From: Oscillospiraceae bacterium
GTDB lineage: Bacteria; Bacillota; Clostridia; Oscillospirales; Acutalibacteraceae
Assembly: GCA_009784445.1 (NCBI GenBank)
Contig: WRBQ01000019.1
Span: 1 to 35,911, forward strand
DNA length: 35,911 bases
Direction: 5' to 3'
Position 1 is the stretch's first letter; each line of letters opens with the position of its first letter. A program made the translations under genes and the position numbers. Under the pieces are notes generated by a model. It searched no databases, was not told the DNA's origin, and saw only the letters and a list, made by a program, of their open reading frames with translations. This document shows positions 21,337-29,510 of this stretch, in pieces.

Positions 21337-24300
21337 ACCAACCCCTCAACAACAGCAGGCCATGGAGGCTCGCGGAGGCAGCCTGCTGGTGAGCGCGGCG
21401 GCCGGCAGCGGCAAAACCGCCGTGCTGGTGCAGCGCGTGCTGCGCTATTTCACGCAGGAAAATTGCCGCGCAGATGAGCTGCTGATTGTGACGTTCACGC
21501 GGGCGGCGGCGGCACAAATGCGCGCGAAAATCGACGAAGCCATCACCAAACAGCTCAAGCAAGAGCCGGATAACTATGCCCTGCGCAAGCAGCAGCAACT
21601 GCTGCCCTTGGCTGATATTTGCACCATTGATAGCTTTTGCCTGAAGCTGGTGCAAGAACACGGTGCGGCCGCTGGGCTGCCTGCACAAGTTCGCCTGCTG
21701 GACGACAGCGAGCTGCGTGCCATTCGTGCGCAGGCCATGGAAGAAACCTTGGAGGCGGCTTATGCTGGGGCAGATGAGAATTTCACGTCGCTGGGGTTGT
21801 TGCTGGAGTTTGCTGGTGATGACACTAAGCTTGCGCGGCGCGTGCAGGCGGCGGCTAACATGGCCCTTGCAACGCCGAACCCCCAAGCGTGGCTGCGCGG
21901 CTTGCTGGCGGATAACACGACACAGTGGCTGGAGATTCTGCTGGGGCATGCGCAAGAGCTGCTGCAAGACTGCCGTGCGATGTGCTTTTTGGACAGCGAT
22001 GCTGCACTGTTAGATAGCTTGCTTGCGCTGCAACACTGGGATGAATTGCGTGCGGGCTTGCAGAGCGTGAGCTATGCTCGCCTGCCGCGCGGGCATGATG
22101 ACATCGACAAAGAACGCCGCAAACGTATGAAAAAGCAACTGGAGTCCCTCGTCAAGCTGTTCTGTGTGAGCATGGCTGAACACGCTGAAGACATGCTGGC
22201 ATTGGCGCCCATTGCGGCACGTTTTGTGCAACTGGTGGAGGATTACATCGCCCGTTGCGATGCAGCAAAAGACGCCCGACAAGCTGCGGATTTCAACGAT
22301 ATCATGCATTGGGCGCTGCGGCTGCTGCACAACGAAGATGGCTCGAAGTCCGCACTGGCGCAGCAGCTAGGCGAGCAGTATCGCGAGATTTTGGTGGACG
22401 AATATCAAGACATCAACGCGGCGCAGGGGCAGCTGTTTCATGCAGTGAGCCGCAACGGCGAAAACCTGTTTATGGTGGGCGACGTGAAGCAAAGCATCTA
22501 TGGCTTTCGCCAGGCGAGTCCTGCGCTGTTTATCGAAAAACGGGATACTTATGCGCGCTATGATGGCGAGCACTACCCTGCTTGCGTGGTGTTGGGCAAA
22601 AATTTTCGCAGCAAACCCGGCGTGACAGACTGCGTGAACTTTGCCTTTCGCCAGCTCATGCGTCGCCAAGCAGCGGAGATTGAATACAGCGAAGACGAAG
22701 AGCTGGTGTGCGGTCGCAATGATCTTTCGGTGTGTGACGCCGAGTTGCATTTGCTGGAATACACCGACGACATGGCGCAGGCCGAGGCGCAGCACATTGC
22801 CCAGTGGATTGCCAGTGAAATTGCTAATTCGCAGTTGCGTCCGCGGGACTTTTGCATTTTGTTGCGGGCCGACAAAGCCAGCGGCATGGTGTATGCCCAA
22901 GCGCTGCAGAACGCGGGCGTGCAGGCCTATGCGGCGCAAAGCGAGAGCTTGTTTGCCTCGCGCGAGGTGCAGTTGCTGCTGAGTTTGTTGCGCGTGGTGG
23001 ACAATCCTGTGCAAGATATTCCGTTGACGGCGCTGCTGCTTTCGCCCATGGTGGGCTTTGCACCGGGTGATCTGGCTCGCTTGCGCACACAGCACAAGCT
23101 TGCGGGTGTGTATCATGTGATGCGTGCAGCAGCGGATGCGGGCGATGCGCAGTGCGTGGCGTTCTTCGCGCAGCTGGCGCAGTGGCGTGAGCTTGCTGCT
23201 GTGTGCTCGGTGGGCGATTTGGTGCGCACGCTGTTGGAGGATAGTGGCTTGCTCGCCCTTGCTGCGGTAATGAAAAGCCCTGCTCGCCGTCGTGCGAATC
23301 TGCTGCGGCTGGCGGACTACGCCCGTGATTACGGCGCACGCAATGCTAGCGGACTCAGCGGGTTTTTGCGCTATCTGGACCGCATTGAGCAAGAGCAAAG
23401 CCTCTTAGCCGCCAACGTGATGAGCGAAACCGCCGACGTGGTGCGCATCATGAGCATCCACAAATCCAAGGGTTTGGAATTCCCAGTGTGCATTTTGGCG
23501 CAGTGCAGCAAGAGCTTTAATCTGCTTGACACGCGCGAGACACTGCTATTGCACAGCAAAGCGGGGCTGGGCTTGCAGCGGCCAGAGCCGGAGCACCGCA
23601 GCCGCTTGCAAACGCTGCCGCATAGTGCCGTGAAGACGGCAATCAAGCGCAGCACGCTTGCAGAAGAACTGCGCCTGCTTTACGTGGCGATGACGCGCGC
23701 GAAGGACAGATTGATCATGCTTAGCAGCCATGCGAGTGCCGAAAAAGCGCTGCAAGCAGCTGCCGTGCGTGCAAATTTTGACCAGCCAAGTTTCAGTTCT
23801 GCCATGGTGCAGGGGGCCAATTGCTATGCTGATTGGCTGTTGCCTGCGTTGTTGCGCCACCCCTGTGCTGGTGAGCTGCGTGACATCGCAGGGCTGGATT
23901 GCACGGTTATTCTGCCGGCGGCGGAGAAATTGCGTGTCATCATTGCGCAGGCACAAGAGCATGCTCAGGCTGATGAGCAGGCCACTGCGCAGCCCCCTGC
24001 TGTGGATGAAGCACTGCGCAAGCTTGTGCAGGAAAGACTGGATTATGTGTACTCCTATGCTGCGCTGAATCAACTGGCGGCTAAGCAGGCGGTGAGCGAA
24101 CTGGCCGAGCAAGCCGCGCAGGATCAATTTGCATTTTCGCAGCGGCCGGCATTTACGCGTGCGCAGGGCATTGCTGCGGCACACCGAGGCAGCGCGATGC
24201 ATGCTTTTTTGCAGTATTGCCACTATCCTGCTGCGGCTGCGGATTTGGCGGGCGAAATCGCGCGGCTAGAACAGCTGGGCTACCTCACCGCACGCGACGT

Positions 24301-24673
24301 GAAGGCCTTAGAACGTGAAAAGCTTGAGCGATTCTTCGCCAGTGATTTTGCGCGGCGCATGCAAAAATCGCCCACGCTGCTGCGCGAGCAAAAGTTTACG
24401 ATGTCAATCCCAGCGCATGAGCTGCTTGACGACCCCGCCGCGCAAGGCGAGGAGATTGTGGTGCAGGGCATCATCGACTGTGCGTTTGAGGAAGACGGTG
24501 CGCTCATTCTCCTTGACTACAAGACCGACCGCGTGGATGACATGCAGGCGTTGATTGGGCGCTATGGTGTGCAACTGAAATTATATCGCCGTGCGATGCA
24601 GGAATGCTTTGGTGTGACCGTAGCCCAAACGCTGATTTACTCGTTTTGGCTGGGCGATTGGGTGGAGATATAG
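21326..24673 (+). CDS. addA: ATP-dependent helicase/nuclease subunit A (AddA)
   Basis: 1115 residues. It has the SF1 UvrD-type helicase motifs: AAAGSGKT (24-31), FTRAAAAQMR, DEYQD (Asp358 region), GDVKQSIYGFRQASP, SIHKSKGLEFPV and LRLLYVAMTRAKDR, plus a C-terminal RecB-family nuclease with LLDYKTDR (Asp1064, Lys1066). It is the motor and one nuclease of AddAB. The SD AGGAGG (21314-21319) lies inside addB; of two adjacent ATGs (21323 and 21326) the second has the better 6-nt distance. Overlap with addB suggests translational coupling. The TAG stop at 24671-24673 shares its G with the start of the downstream AT palindrome. Confidence 0.96.
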   Translation: MAFKPTPQQQQAMEARGGSLLVSAAAGSGKTAVLVQRVLRYFTQENCRADELLIVTFTRAAAAQMRAKIDEAITKQLKQEPDNYALRKQQQLLPLADICTIDSFCLKLVQEHGAAAGLPAQVRLLDDSELRAIRAQAMEETLEAAYAGADENFTSLGLLLEFAGDDTKLARRVQAAANMALATPNPQAWLRGLLADNTTQWLEILLGHAQELLQDCRAMCFLDSDAALLDSLLALQHWDELRAGLQSVSYARLPRGHDDIDKERRKRMKKQLESLVKLFCVSMAEHAEDMLALAPIAARFVQLVEDYIARCDAAKDARQAADFNDIMHWALRLLHNEDGSKSALAQQLGEQYREILVDEYQDINAAQGQLFHAVSRNGENLFMVGDVKQSIYGFRQASPALFIEKRDTYARYDGEHYPACVVLGKNFRSKPGVTDCVNFAFRQLMRRQAAEIEYSEDEELVCGRNDLSVCDAELHLLEYTDDMAQAEAQHIAQWIASEIANSQLRPRDFCILLRADKASGMVYAQALQNAGVQAYAAQSESLFASREVQLLLSLLRVVDNPVQDIPLTALLLSPMVGFAPGDLARLRTQHKLAGVYHVMRAAADAGDAQCVAFFAQLAQWRELAAVCSVGDLVRTLLEDSGLLALAAVMKSPARRRANLLRLADYARDYGARNASGLSGFLRYLDRIEQEQSLLAANVMSETADVVRIMSIHKSKGLEFPVCILAQCSKSFNLLDTRETLLLHSKAGLGLQRPEPEHRSRLQTLPHSAVKTAIKRSTLAEELRLLYVAMTRAKDRLIMLSSHASAEKALQAAAVRANFDQPSFSSAMVQGANCYADWLLPALLRHPCAGELRDIAGLDCTVILPAAEKLRVIIAQAQEHAQADEQATAQPPAVDEALRKLVQERLDYVYSYAALNQLAAKQAVSELAEQAAQDQFAFSQRPAFTRAQGIAAAHRGSAMHAFLQYCHYPAAAADLAGEIARLEQLGYLTARDVKALEREKLERFFASDFARRMQKSPTLLREQKFTMSIPAHELLDDPAAQGEEIVVQGIIDCAFEEDGALILLDYKTDRVDDMQALIGRYGVQLKLYRRAMQECFGVTVAQTLIYSFWLGDWVEI

Positions 24674-24720
24674 TTCTTTTTTTGCAAAAAAAGAACCAAA
24701 AAAACCTATCCGCTTCGCGA
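24673..24720 (-). repeat. AT-palindrome repeat, copy 3 (between convergent addA and cca)
   Basis: 24-bp palindrome at 24673-24696, then CAAAAAAACCTATCCGCTTCGCG. On the minus strand CGCGAAGCGG codes the last residues of cca and its TAG stop, and the following T7 run could help end the cca transcript. It separates the two convergent genes by only about 30 bp. Confidence 0.85.
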
Positions 24721-26043
24721 TTGTTGAATATAGGCGAGCAAAAAGCCATGCTCATTGGGCAATGCGCCGTCGATAACCTGCTGCAAGAGTTCATCAAGTG
24801 CTTGTCCAAGCTGTTTATCTTGTAGGCCAAGTGCCATTAAATCGCTGCCGTTGACGGCCAACTGCGCACGTGTGACGCAACTTTGCTCTGCAATGAGTTG
24901 CTCAATGGCCTGCTTGATGGGTTTATAATTTGCCAGACGATAAAATTTATCCGGGTGCTGGGCGCAAACATCAGCACGATTAAGTTCAAGCAGCTGCAAC
25001 AGTGTGTCGCCGCCATGCTTGCCCAGCAACCTGCGCAGCCGCACAGGTGCAACATCATCTTCCAGCAAGCGCAGTTCATGGTGTTCCACTAGGGCATGCA
25101 CCTGTTGCGTGAGCTTGCGCGAAAACTTTAGCCGCTCGCAAATTTGCAGCGTGATTTTTGCGCTCACGGCTGGGTGTCCATGGGCATGGCCAGTGCCGTC
25201 ACGCATGAAAAAACAGGCGGGCTTGCCGGTGTCATGCAGCAGCGCGGCCCAGCGCAGCGCGGGCTCGGGTGGCACATGTTGAACGGCCACGCAGCTGTGC
25301 TCGTATACATCGTAGCAATGCCAAGGCGTGTGTTGGTCAAAGCCATTAAGCAGCGCAAGCTCGGGCAACACGGTGAAGATGATGTCGCGCTGTGCCAGCA
25401 AAATTTCACAGGCGTGGCTGCCGCACAGCAGCTTGGTTAGCTCAACCTGCACGCGCTCGTGTGCGATGTGCAATAAATTAGAGCGTAAGTCATGTGCGGC
25501 TTGCGCGGTTTTTTCTTCAATGGCAAAGCCCAATGTGGCGGCAAAACGCAGCGCGCGCAGAATACGCAGGGCATCTTCGGCGAAGCGTTGCGCGGGTTCG
25601 CCCACACAGCGGATGACCCGCGCTTGCAAGTCGGCTTGTCCGCCAAAGGGATCGATAAGGCCTCGTTGAGGGTGAAACGCCATGGCGTTGACGGTGAAAT
25701 CACGCCGAGCGAGATCTTCATGCAAATCTTGTGTGAATTGCACGCTGTCCGGTCTGCGATGATCAGTGTAGGCACCGTCGCGGCGAAAACTGGTGATTTC
25801 GTAGGGCTGGCGGTCAAACACGGCAGTGATAGTGCCGTGCTGCAGCCCCGTTTCATGCACGGTGATGCCCGCGGCTTGCAGGATATCACGTGCTTGTTCG
25901 GGTGTGGCAGAGCTGCACAAGTCCCAGTCTTGCGGCACTTTGCCTAGTAAGCTGTCGCGCACGCAGCCGCCCACGACGTATGCCGAAAATCCCGCTTGTT
26001 CAAGCAGGGTGATGAGGCGCGCGGGTTCGGGAGGCAGGGTCAT
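24706..26043 (-). CDS. cca: CCA-adding tRNA nucleotidyltransferase
   Basis: 445 residues. It adds or repairs the 3' CCA of tRNAs. The class II nucleotidyltransferase head has VVGGCVRDSLL and DWDLCSSATPEQ (the catalytic carboxylates), followed by RRDFTVNAMAF, then the tRNA-positioning helices. An HD domain is present (LLHDTGKPACFFMRDGTGHA), so this is the long type with possible phosphatase or phosphodiesterase activity. ATG 26043 overlaps the TGA of the upstream gene (ATGA). The C-terminal QSRSG is coded by an intergenic repeat and may be dispensable. It is the last gene of the long minus-strand run starting at glgB. Confidence 0.95.
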   Translation of the reverse strand: MTLPPEPARLITLLEQAGFSAYVVGGCVRDSLLGKVPQDWDLCSSATPEQARDILQAAGITVHETGLQHGTITAVFDRQPYEITSFRRDGAYTDHRRPDSVQFTQDLHEDLARRDFTVNAMAFHPQRGLIDPFGGQADLQARVIRCVGEPAQRFAEDALRILRALRFAATLGFAIEEKTAQAAHDLRSNLLHIAHERVQVELTKLLCGSHACEILLAQRDIIFTVLPELALLNGFDQHTPWHCYDVYEHSCVAVQHVPPEPALRWAALLHDTGKPACFFMRDGTGHAHGHPAVSAKITLQICERLKFSRKLTQQVHALVEHHELRLLEDDVAPVRLRRLLGKHGGDTLLQLLELNRADVCAQHPDKFYRLANYKPIKQAIEQLIAEQSCVTRAQLAVNGSDLMALGLQDKQLGQALDELLQQVIDGALPNEHGFLLAYIQQSRSG

Positions 26044-26696
26044 GATTGCTCCTTTGTGTCAAGCCATTTGTGCCCAGTGGGGAACAGCGCGGCCAGCGAA
26101 TGTTGCAACCATGCTCGTTGTTCGGCATTCAATGCTTTGGCGGCACATTCAAAATCAAGTTGATTTTCCTCGTGGTCAGCCGGCCTTGATTTATATAGCA
26201 AGACCAGCTCGGGCGCGAGATAAGGTATTCCATTCACGTGGAGTATCGCCTTTTCTAGGCTACGTTTCATGTCATGATTACGGGCAAATAAAAACGCCTC
26301 ATCTTCTCGCGTGTTAAACAAAAACTCAATAAAATCAAGCTCTGTTTGCTCCGCGCCATCAAACTCAACTGCGTACATATCTTTCTCATGCTCGGTGAAT
26401 GTGTAATGTGGGTTGGTTGGCCGCACACACCAAATATTCATTTTTGTGCATAACTGGCCATCCACCGTGTTGATTTTGTGCAAATATGCAGTGCCGCAGG
26501 GTTCATAAACATCCCAGCCATCATTGAGCATGTGCGCAACAAGATTATCCCTGTCCTCCCCAAAAATCGCCACATCCAAATCTTTATGCGGTCGTGTTTT
26601 TCTGCCCAAAAACAGGTCTATCGCATGGCCGCCGCAAATGGCGTAATCCATTGCGATGTTTGCCATGAACACATGAAGTTGCTCAATTAAGTCCAT
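26040..26696 (-). CDS. Nucleotidyltransferase of the aminoglycoside-2''-adenylyltransferase type
   Basis: 218 residues. The motif ICGGHAIDLFLGRKTRPHKD, then LDVAIF, matches the nucleotide-binding Gly-Gly...Asp-x-Asp core of the ANT(2'')-like family, and LAPELVLLYKSRPADHEENQ is typical of its C-terminal half. Members transfer AMP to small molecules; some give aminoglycoside resistance, but many chromosomal members have unknown substrates, and nothing here argues for resistance in particular. It overlaps dus upstream by 14 bp and cca downstream by 4 bp (ATGA), so it is translated as part of the tRNA-processing run. It is less GC-rich than its neighbours in parts, a weak hint of transfer. Confidence 0.82.
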   Translation of the reverse strand: MDLIEQLHVFMANIAMDYAICGGHAIDLFLGRKTRPHKDLDVAIFGEDRDNLVAHMLNDGWDVYEPCGTAYLHKINTVDGQLCTKMNIWCVRPTNPHYTFTEHEKDMYAVEFDGAEQTELDFIEFLFNTREDEAFLFARNHDMKRSLEKAILHVNGIPYLAPELVLLYKSRPADHEENQLDFECAAKALNAEQRAWLQHSLAALFPTGHKWLDTKEQS

Positions 26697-27642
26697 CGTT
26701 TTCTCCTATTAGCGTCGCCGCAAGTTCTTCCAATTCTTCAAATTGTGTGATCGTCACCGCCTGCGCGCGTAATTTCGCGCCACCGCGCACGCCCTTGAGA
26801 TACCACGCGGCGTGTTTGCGGGCCTCGCGCATGCCGTGACGCTCGCCCTTGTGCTCGCACAGCAGACGCACGTGCCGCAGCATGATTTCCATGCGCTGTT
26901 GAGCAGTGGGTTCAGGTAAGATGGTGCCGTCCTTCAAGTAGGCCGCGATGTGTGCAAACACCCAAGGCGCACCCATCGCCGCACGGCCGATCATCACGGC
27001 ATCTGCGCCGGTTTCGTTCAGCATTGCCTGTGCCGACGCGCCATCGCACACATCGCCATTGGCAATGACGGGCACGCTGACCGCCTGCTTGACCGCACGA
27101 ATGCTGTGCTTGTCCACCGGCGGGGCGTACATCTGCTGACGCGTGCGGCCATGCACGGTGAGCCATGCGGCACCTGCATCCTCGGCGATTTTCGCAAGCT
27201 GCACGCAGTTGAGGCTGTGTTCATCCCAGCCAGTGCGCATTTTCACACTGACCGGCACGACTCCATCGACCGTCTTAACCACGGCGGCGATGATCTCGCG
27301 CGCGAGTTCGGGCGATTTCATCAGCGCAGCACCGCTGCCGCCGCCTGCGACTTTGGTTGCGGGGCAACCCATGTTGATGTCGATGAACGCGGGGTTGTGT
27401 TGCATGGCGGCCTCAACGGCCTTGGGGAAGGTGTGCGGCTCTTTGCCGAATAATTGAATCCCGCAGGGTTGTTCCTGCGGGGTGATTTGCATGAGCTGGC
27501 CGCTTTTGCGGTCGCCACAAAAAATGCCCATGGCGCTCACCATTTCGCTGCAGCAGGCCTGTGCGCCGTATTCCATGCACAGCTGGCGCATGGCGCGGTC
27601 GGCCACGCCTGCCATGGGGGCCAGATATAGCTTGTTTTGCAT
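26683..27642 (-). CDS. dus: tRNA-dihydrouridine synthase
   Basis: 319 residues from ATG 27642. FMN-dependent reduction of uridines in tRNA. Visible are LAPMAGVADRAMRQL, the IQLFGKEPH segment, DINMGCPATKVAGGGSGAALM with the catalytic Cys of the MGCPA motif, VKMRTGWDE, LTVHGRTRQQMY, IANGDVCD and MIGRAAMGAPW. It resembles the DusB type found in Firmicutes. The GGAGA SD lies about 12 nt from ATG 27642, longer than usual; a further 15 open codons upstream read over the end of the previous gene and are less likely. It starts about 20 bp after the signal-peptidase-like gene. Confidence 0.93.
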   Translation of the reverse strand: MQNKLYLAPMAGVADRAMRQLCMEYGAQACCSEMVSAMGIFCGDRKSGQLMQITPQEQPCGIQLFGKEPHTFPKAVEAAMQHNPAFIDINMGCPATKVAGGGSGAALMKSPELAREIIAAVVKTVDGVVPVSVKMRTGWDEHSLNCVQLAKIAEDAGAAWLTVHGRTRQQMYAPPVDKHSIRAVKQAVSVPVIANGDVCDGASAQAMLNETGADAVMIGRAAMGAPWVFAHIAAYLKDGTILPEPTAQQRMEIMLRHVRLLCEHKGERHGMREARKHAAWYLKGVRGGAKLRAQAVTITQFEELEELAATLIGENDGLN

Positions 27643-27661
27643 TAAACTGTGATTTCTCCTG

Positions 27662-28321
27662 TTAGTTGCTGATGACTCGCCCTGCAACCAGTATAACTCT
27701 GCCTATAATTTGGCTTTCGTGAATCGTTCCCATTCCATTTGATTTGCTGTGAATATAGTTGCGATTATCCGGCATCACAAAAAAATGATTTTCCGCAACA
27801 GTCGTGTAGAAGAAATTTTCATTTTCAAGTTCACGGATTTCACTAGCCCATATATAATTTTCTGATAACAACACGCCGTCAACATAAACGTGATGATTTC
27901 CATAGTAAATTCGTATACTCTGTCCTGCACTTGCGATAATTCGTTGCACAATAGCTTCGTTTTGAAATTTAACATTGGCATTGGCATTGAAAACGATAAT
28001 ATCACCATTCATATATTCTGCCCCTGCCGTGGCCTGAACAACAAGAGTCTCGCCATGTGAAAACGTTGGGAACATCGCATTTCCGTGCATATCATGGTGA
28101 ACGGGACGGGGCACGAATAAAAAAATCGAACCATATACTGCAACCCACAAAATTATTCCGATAGAGCACATGATTATGGAGCTTTTTCTTTTGCTGATAA
28201 TTGCCATCGGCAAGCCGATAAGCCCCAAAATTGTTCCTGCCGGCGGTATACATAGCGATAAAATCCCGAGAACATGTCCCGCCTTATGATATGGTCTCTT
28301 GCTTGGCGTATAATATTGCAT
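27662..28321 (-). CDS. Signal peptidase I homologue lacking the catalytic dyad
   Basis: 219 residues. The N-terminal 65 residues form two hydrophobic helices (GHVLGILSLCIPPAGTILGL and SIIMCSIGIILWVAVYGSIF) similar to DUF4190-type hairpins. Then comes an S26 fold: HGNAMFPTF where active enzymes have (G)xSMxPT, IVQRIIASAGQSIRI where they have the K-R-hydrophobic general-base motif, VYVDGVLLSENYIW, and MPDNRNYIHSKSNG like box E. So the catalytic Ser is Ala82 (GCG) and the catalytic Lys is Gln126 (CAA); each is one base from the active codon. It is probably a pseudo-enzyme with a binding or regulatory role. The start ATG 28321 overlaps the TGA of the preceding gene; GTG 28324 is the alternative. 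The base composition is more AT-rich than neighbours. Confidence 0.82.
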   Translation of the reverse strand: MQYYTPSKRPYHKAGHVLGILSLCIPPAGTILGLIGLPMAIISKRKSSIIMCSIGIILWVAVYGSIFLFVPRPVHHDMHGNAMFPTFSHGETLVVQATAGAEYMNGDIIVFNANANVKFQNEAIVQRIIASAGQSIRIYYGNHHVYVDGVLLSENYIWASEIRELENENFFYTTVAENHFFVMPDNRNYIHSKSNGMGTIHESQIIGRVILVAGRVISN

Positions 28322-28995
28322 CACATGTACTCCGACTCTTCAAGCTCTTTCCACAGCCGCCGCTCTTCGGGCAGCTCGTCCGCGGGCGGTTCTGCGGGAG
28401 CCATGGCGCAGACTTCAACCTTGCGTCCGCGCATCCACACGCTGGGCTCAACCCGCATGGTGAATCCGCAGCCGCTGGGTGTGAGCCACTCGTGCATGGG
28501 GGCCTCGGGCAGGCCGAACATTGCCAGCAAAGCCATGATGACTCCACCGTGTGTGATGATAACAGAGTGCTTCACGTTGGCTTTGAACAGGCCGTCCACT
28601 ACTTTTATAAACGTGTCCGCTAGGCGGGCTTGGAAATTTTCGAGGTTTTCGGCGAAGGGCGGCACGAGATCAGGCTCGCCTGCCAGCCAGCGCGCGAACA
28701 GCGGGTGGCTATCCAAGTCGGCGGGGGATTTATCCTCAAACTCGCCGAAGAAGTACTCTTTGAGGCCATCTAGGGCGATGGGCTTTGCGGCGGGGTAGAG
28801 AATTTCTGCTGTTTGTACGCAGCGCGCAAGCGGCGACACAAACACGGCCTCCGCATGTGGATAGTCGTGCTCCGCTGCCATTTGCGCAAGCTGCGCGCGC
28901 CCCTGCTCGGTGAGGGGGGCGTCGGTGTGGCCGATGTAGCGGCCTTCGGTTTCGCCAGCGGCAATGCCATGGCGTAGTAGGGTTATCGTTATCAC
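28321..28995 (-). CDS. Histidine phosphatase family protein (phosphoglycerate-mutase-like)
   Basis: 224 residues with the phosphohistidine motif LLRHGIAAGETEGRYIGHTD near the N-terminus (RHG at 8-10), the acid in EYFFGEFED and the second His in VIITHGGVI. This is the branch that includes cofactor-dependent phosphoglycerate mutases, alpha-ribazole phosphatases and broad phosphatases; FGEFEDKSPADL fits the CobC/PhoE-like phosphatases better than glycolytic GpmA. The exact substrate is open. The start is GTG 28995, overlapping the TGA of the GNAT gene (GTGA), without a good SD, so it relies on translational coupling. Its neighbours are glgA, so a link to sugar phosphates is possible but unproven. 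Confidence 0.87.
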   Translation of the reverse strand: MITITLLRHGIAAGETEGRYIGHTDAPLTEQGRAQLAQMAAEHDYPHAEAVFVSPLARCVQTAEILYPAAKPIALDGLKEYFFGEFEDKSPADLDSHPLFARWLAGEPDLVPPFAENLENFQARLADTFIKVVDGLFKANVKHSVIITHGGVIMALLAMFGLPEAPMHEWLTPSGCGFTMRVEPSVWMRGRKVEVCAMAPAEPPADELPEERRLWKELEESEYM

Positions 28996-29510
28996 AGGTT
29001 AAGCCAATCTTCTTTCTTCAGTTGATAATTCAAGCGGTCATCGTATTGCTGCACGAGCTTCATGCCACATGCTTGCATAATGCATTCAGACGCTTTGTTC
29101 GCAATGTTGCAACCTGCGTCAATCACGGCCACGCCCCACTCCTCAAACATGCGGGGAATGAGCGCAGCAAAAGCCTCTGCCGCGTAGCCATATCCTTGGT
29201 GTTCCGGCAGCAAAAACCAGCCCATATTGCCCCACAAAACACCAGCCTTAAGTTCTGTCATAAAGCCAATGTTGCCGATGAACTCGCTTGTGTCGCGCAG
29301 CTGCATAGCGAAGAAATATTTTATGCGCGGGCTTTCTTGTATCGCATCGATGGTGCCTTGCAGGTGCTTGCGGCTTTCTTCAAGTGTGTGGCATTGCAGG
29401 TGTTCAACAAAGCGCATATTTTGCGTGTTGCTGAACAAACGGTGCCAATGTGCGTGGTCGGAAGGCTGCCAGTCGCGGATAATCAATCGCGGGGTCTTCA
29501 CTTCAATCAT
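28992..29510 (-). CDS. GNAT family N-acetyltransferase (RimJ/RimL-like)
   Basis: 172 residues, starting IEVKTPRLIIRDWQPSDHAH, the typical opening of RimJ/RimL-type acetyltransferases, with FIGNIGFM, MGWFLLPEHQGYGYAAEAF (acetyl-CoA binding Q-x-x-G-x-G/A loop) and NIANKASECIMQACGMK. The acceptor could be a protein N-terminus or a small molecule. ATG 29510 overlaps the glgA stop (ATGA), and its own stop overlaps the next start (GTGA), so it is firmly inside the operon. Confidence 0.9.
   Translation of the reverse strand: MIEVKTPRLIIRDWQPSDHAHWHRLFSNTQNMRFVEHLQCHTLEESRKHLQGTIDAIQESPRIKYFFAMQLRDTSEFIGNIGFMTELKAGVLWGNMGWFLLPEHQGYGYAAEAFAALIPRMFEEWGVAVIDAGCNIANKASECIMQACGMKLVQQYDDRLNYQLKKEDWLNL

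Noticed and set aside
22367-23398. Long minus-strand open frame of 343 codons inside addA
   Set aside because: Antisense shadow of a well-supported helicase gene; composition is that of a reverse-frame translation.
26040-26696. Calling the ANT-like gene an aminoglycoside resistance determinant
   Set aside because: Family resemblance alone does not show this; the gene is embedded in a housekeeping operon with no mobile context.
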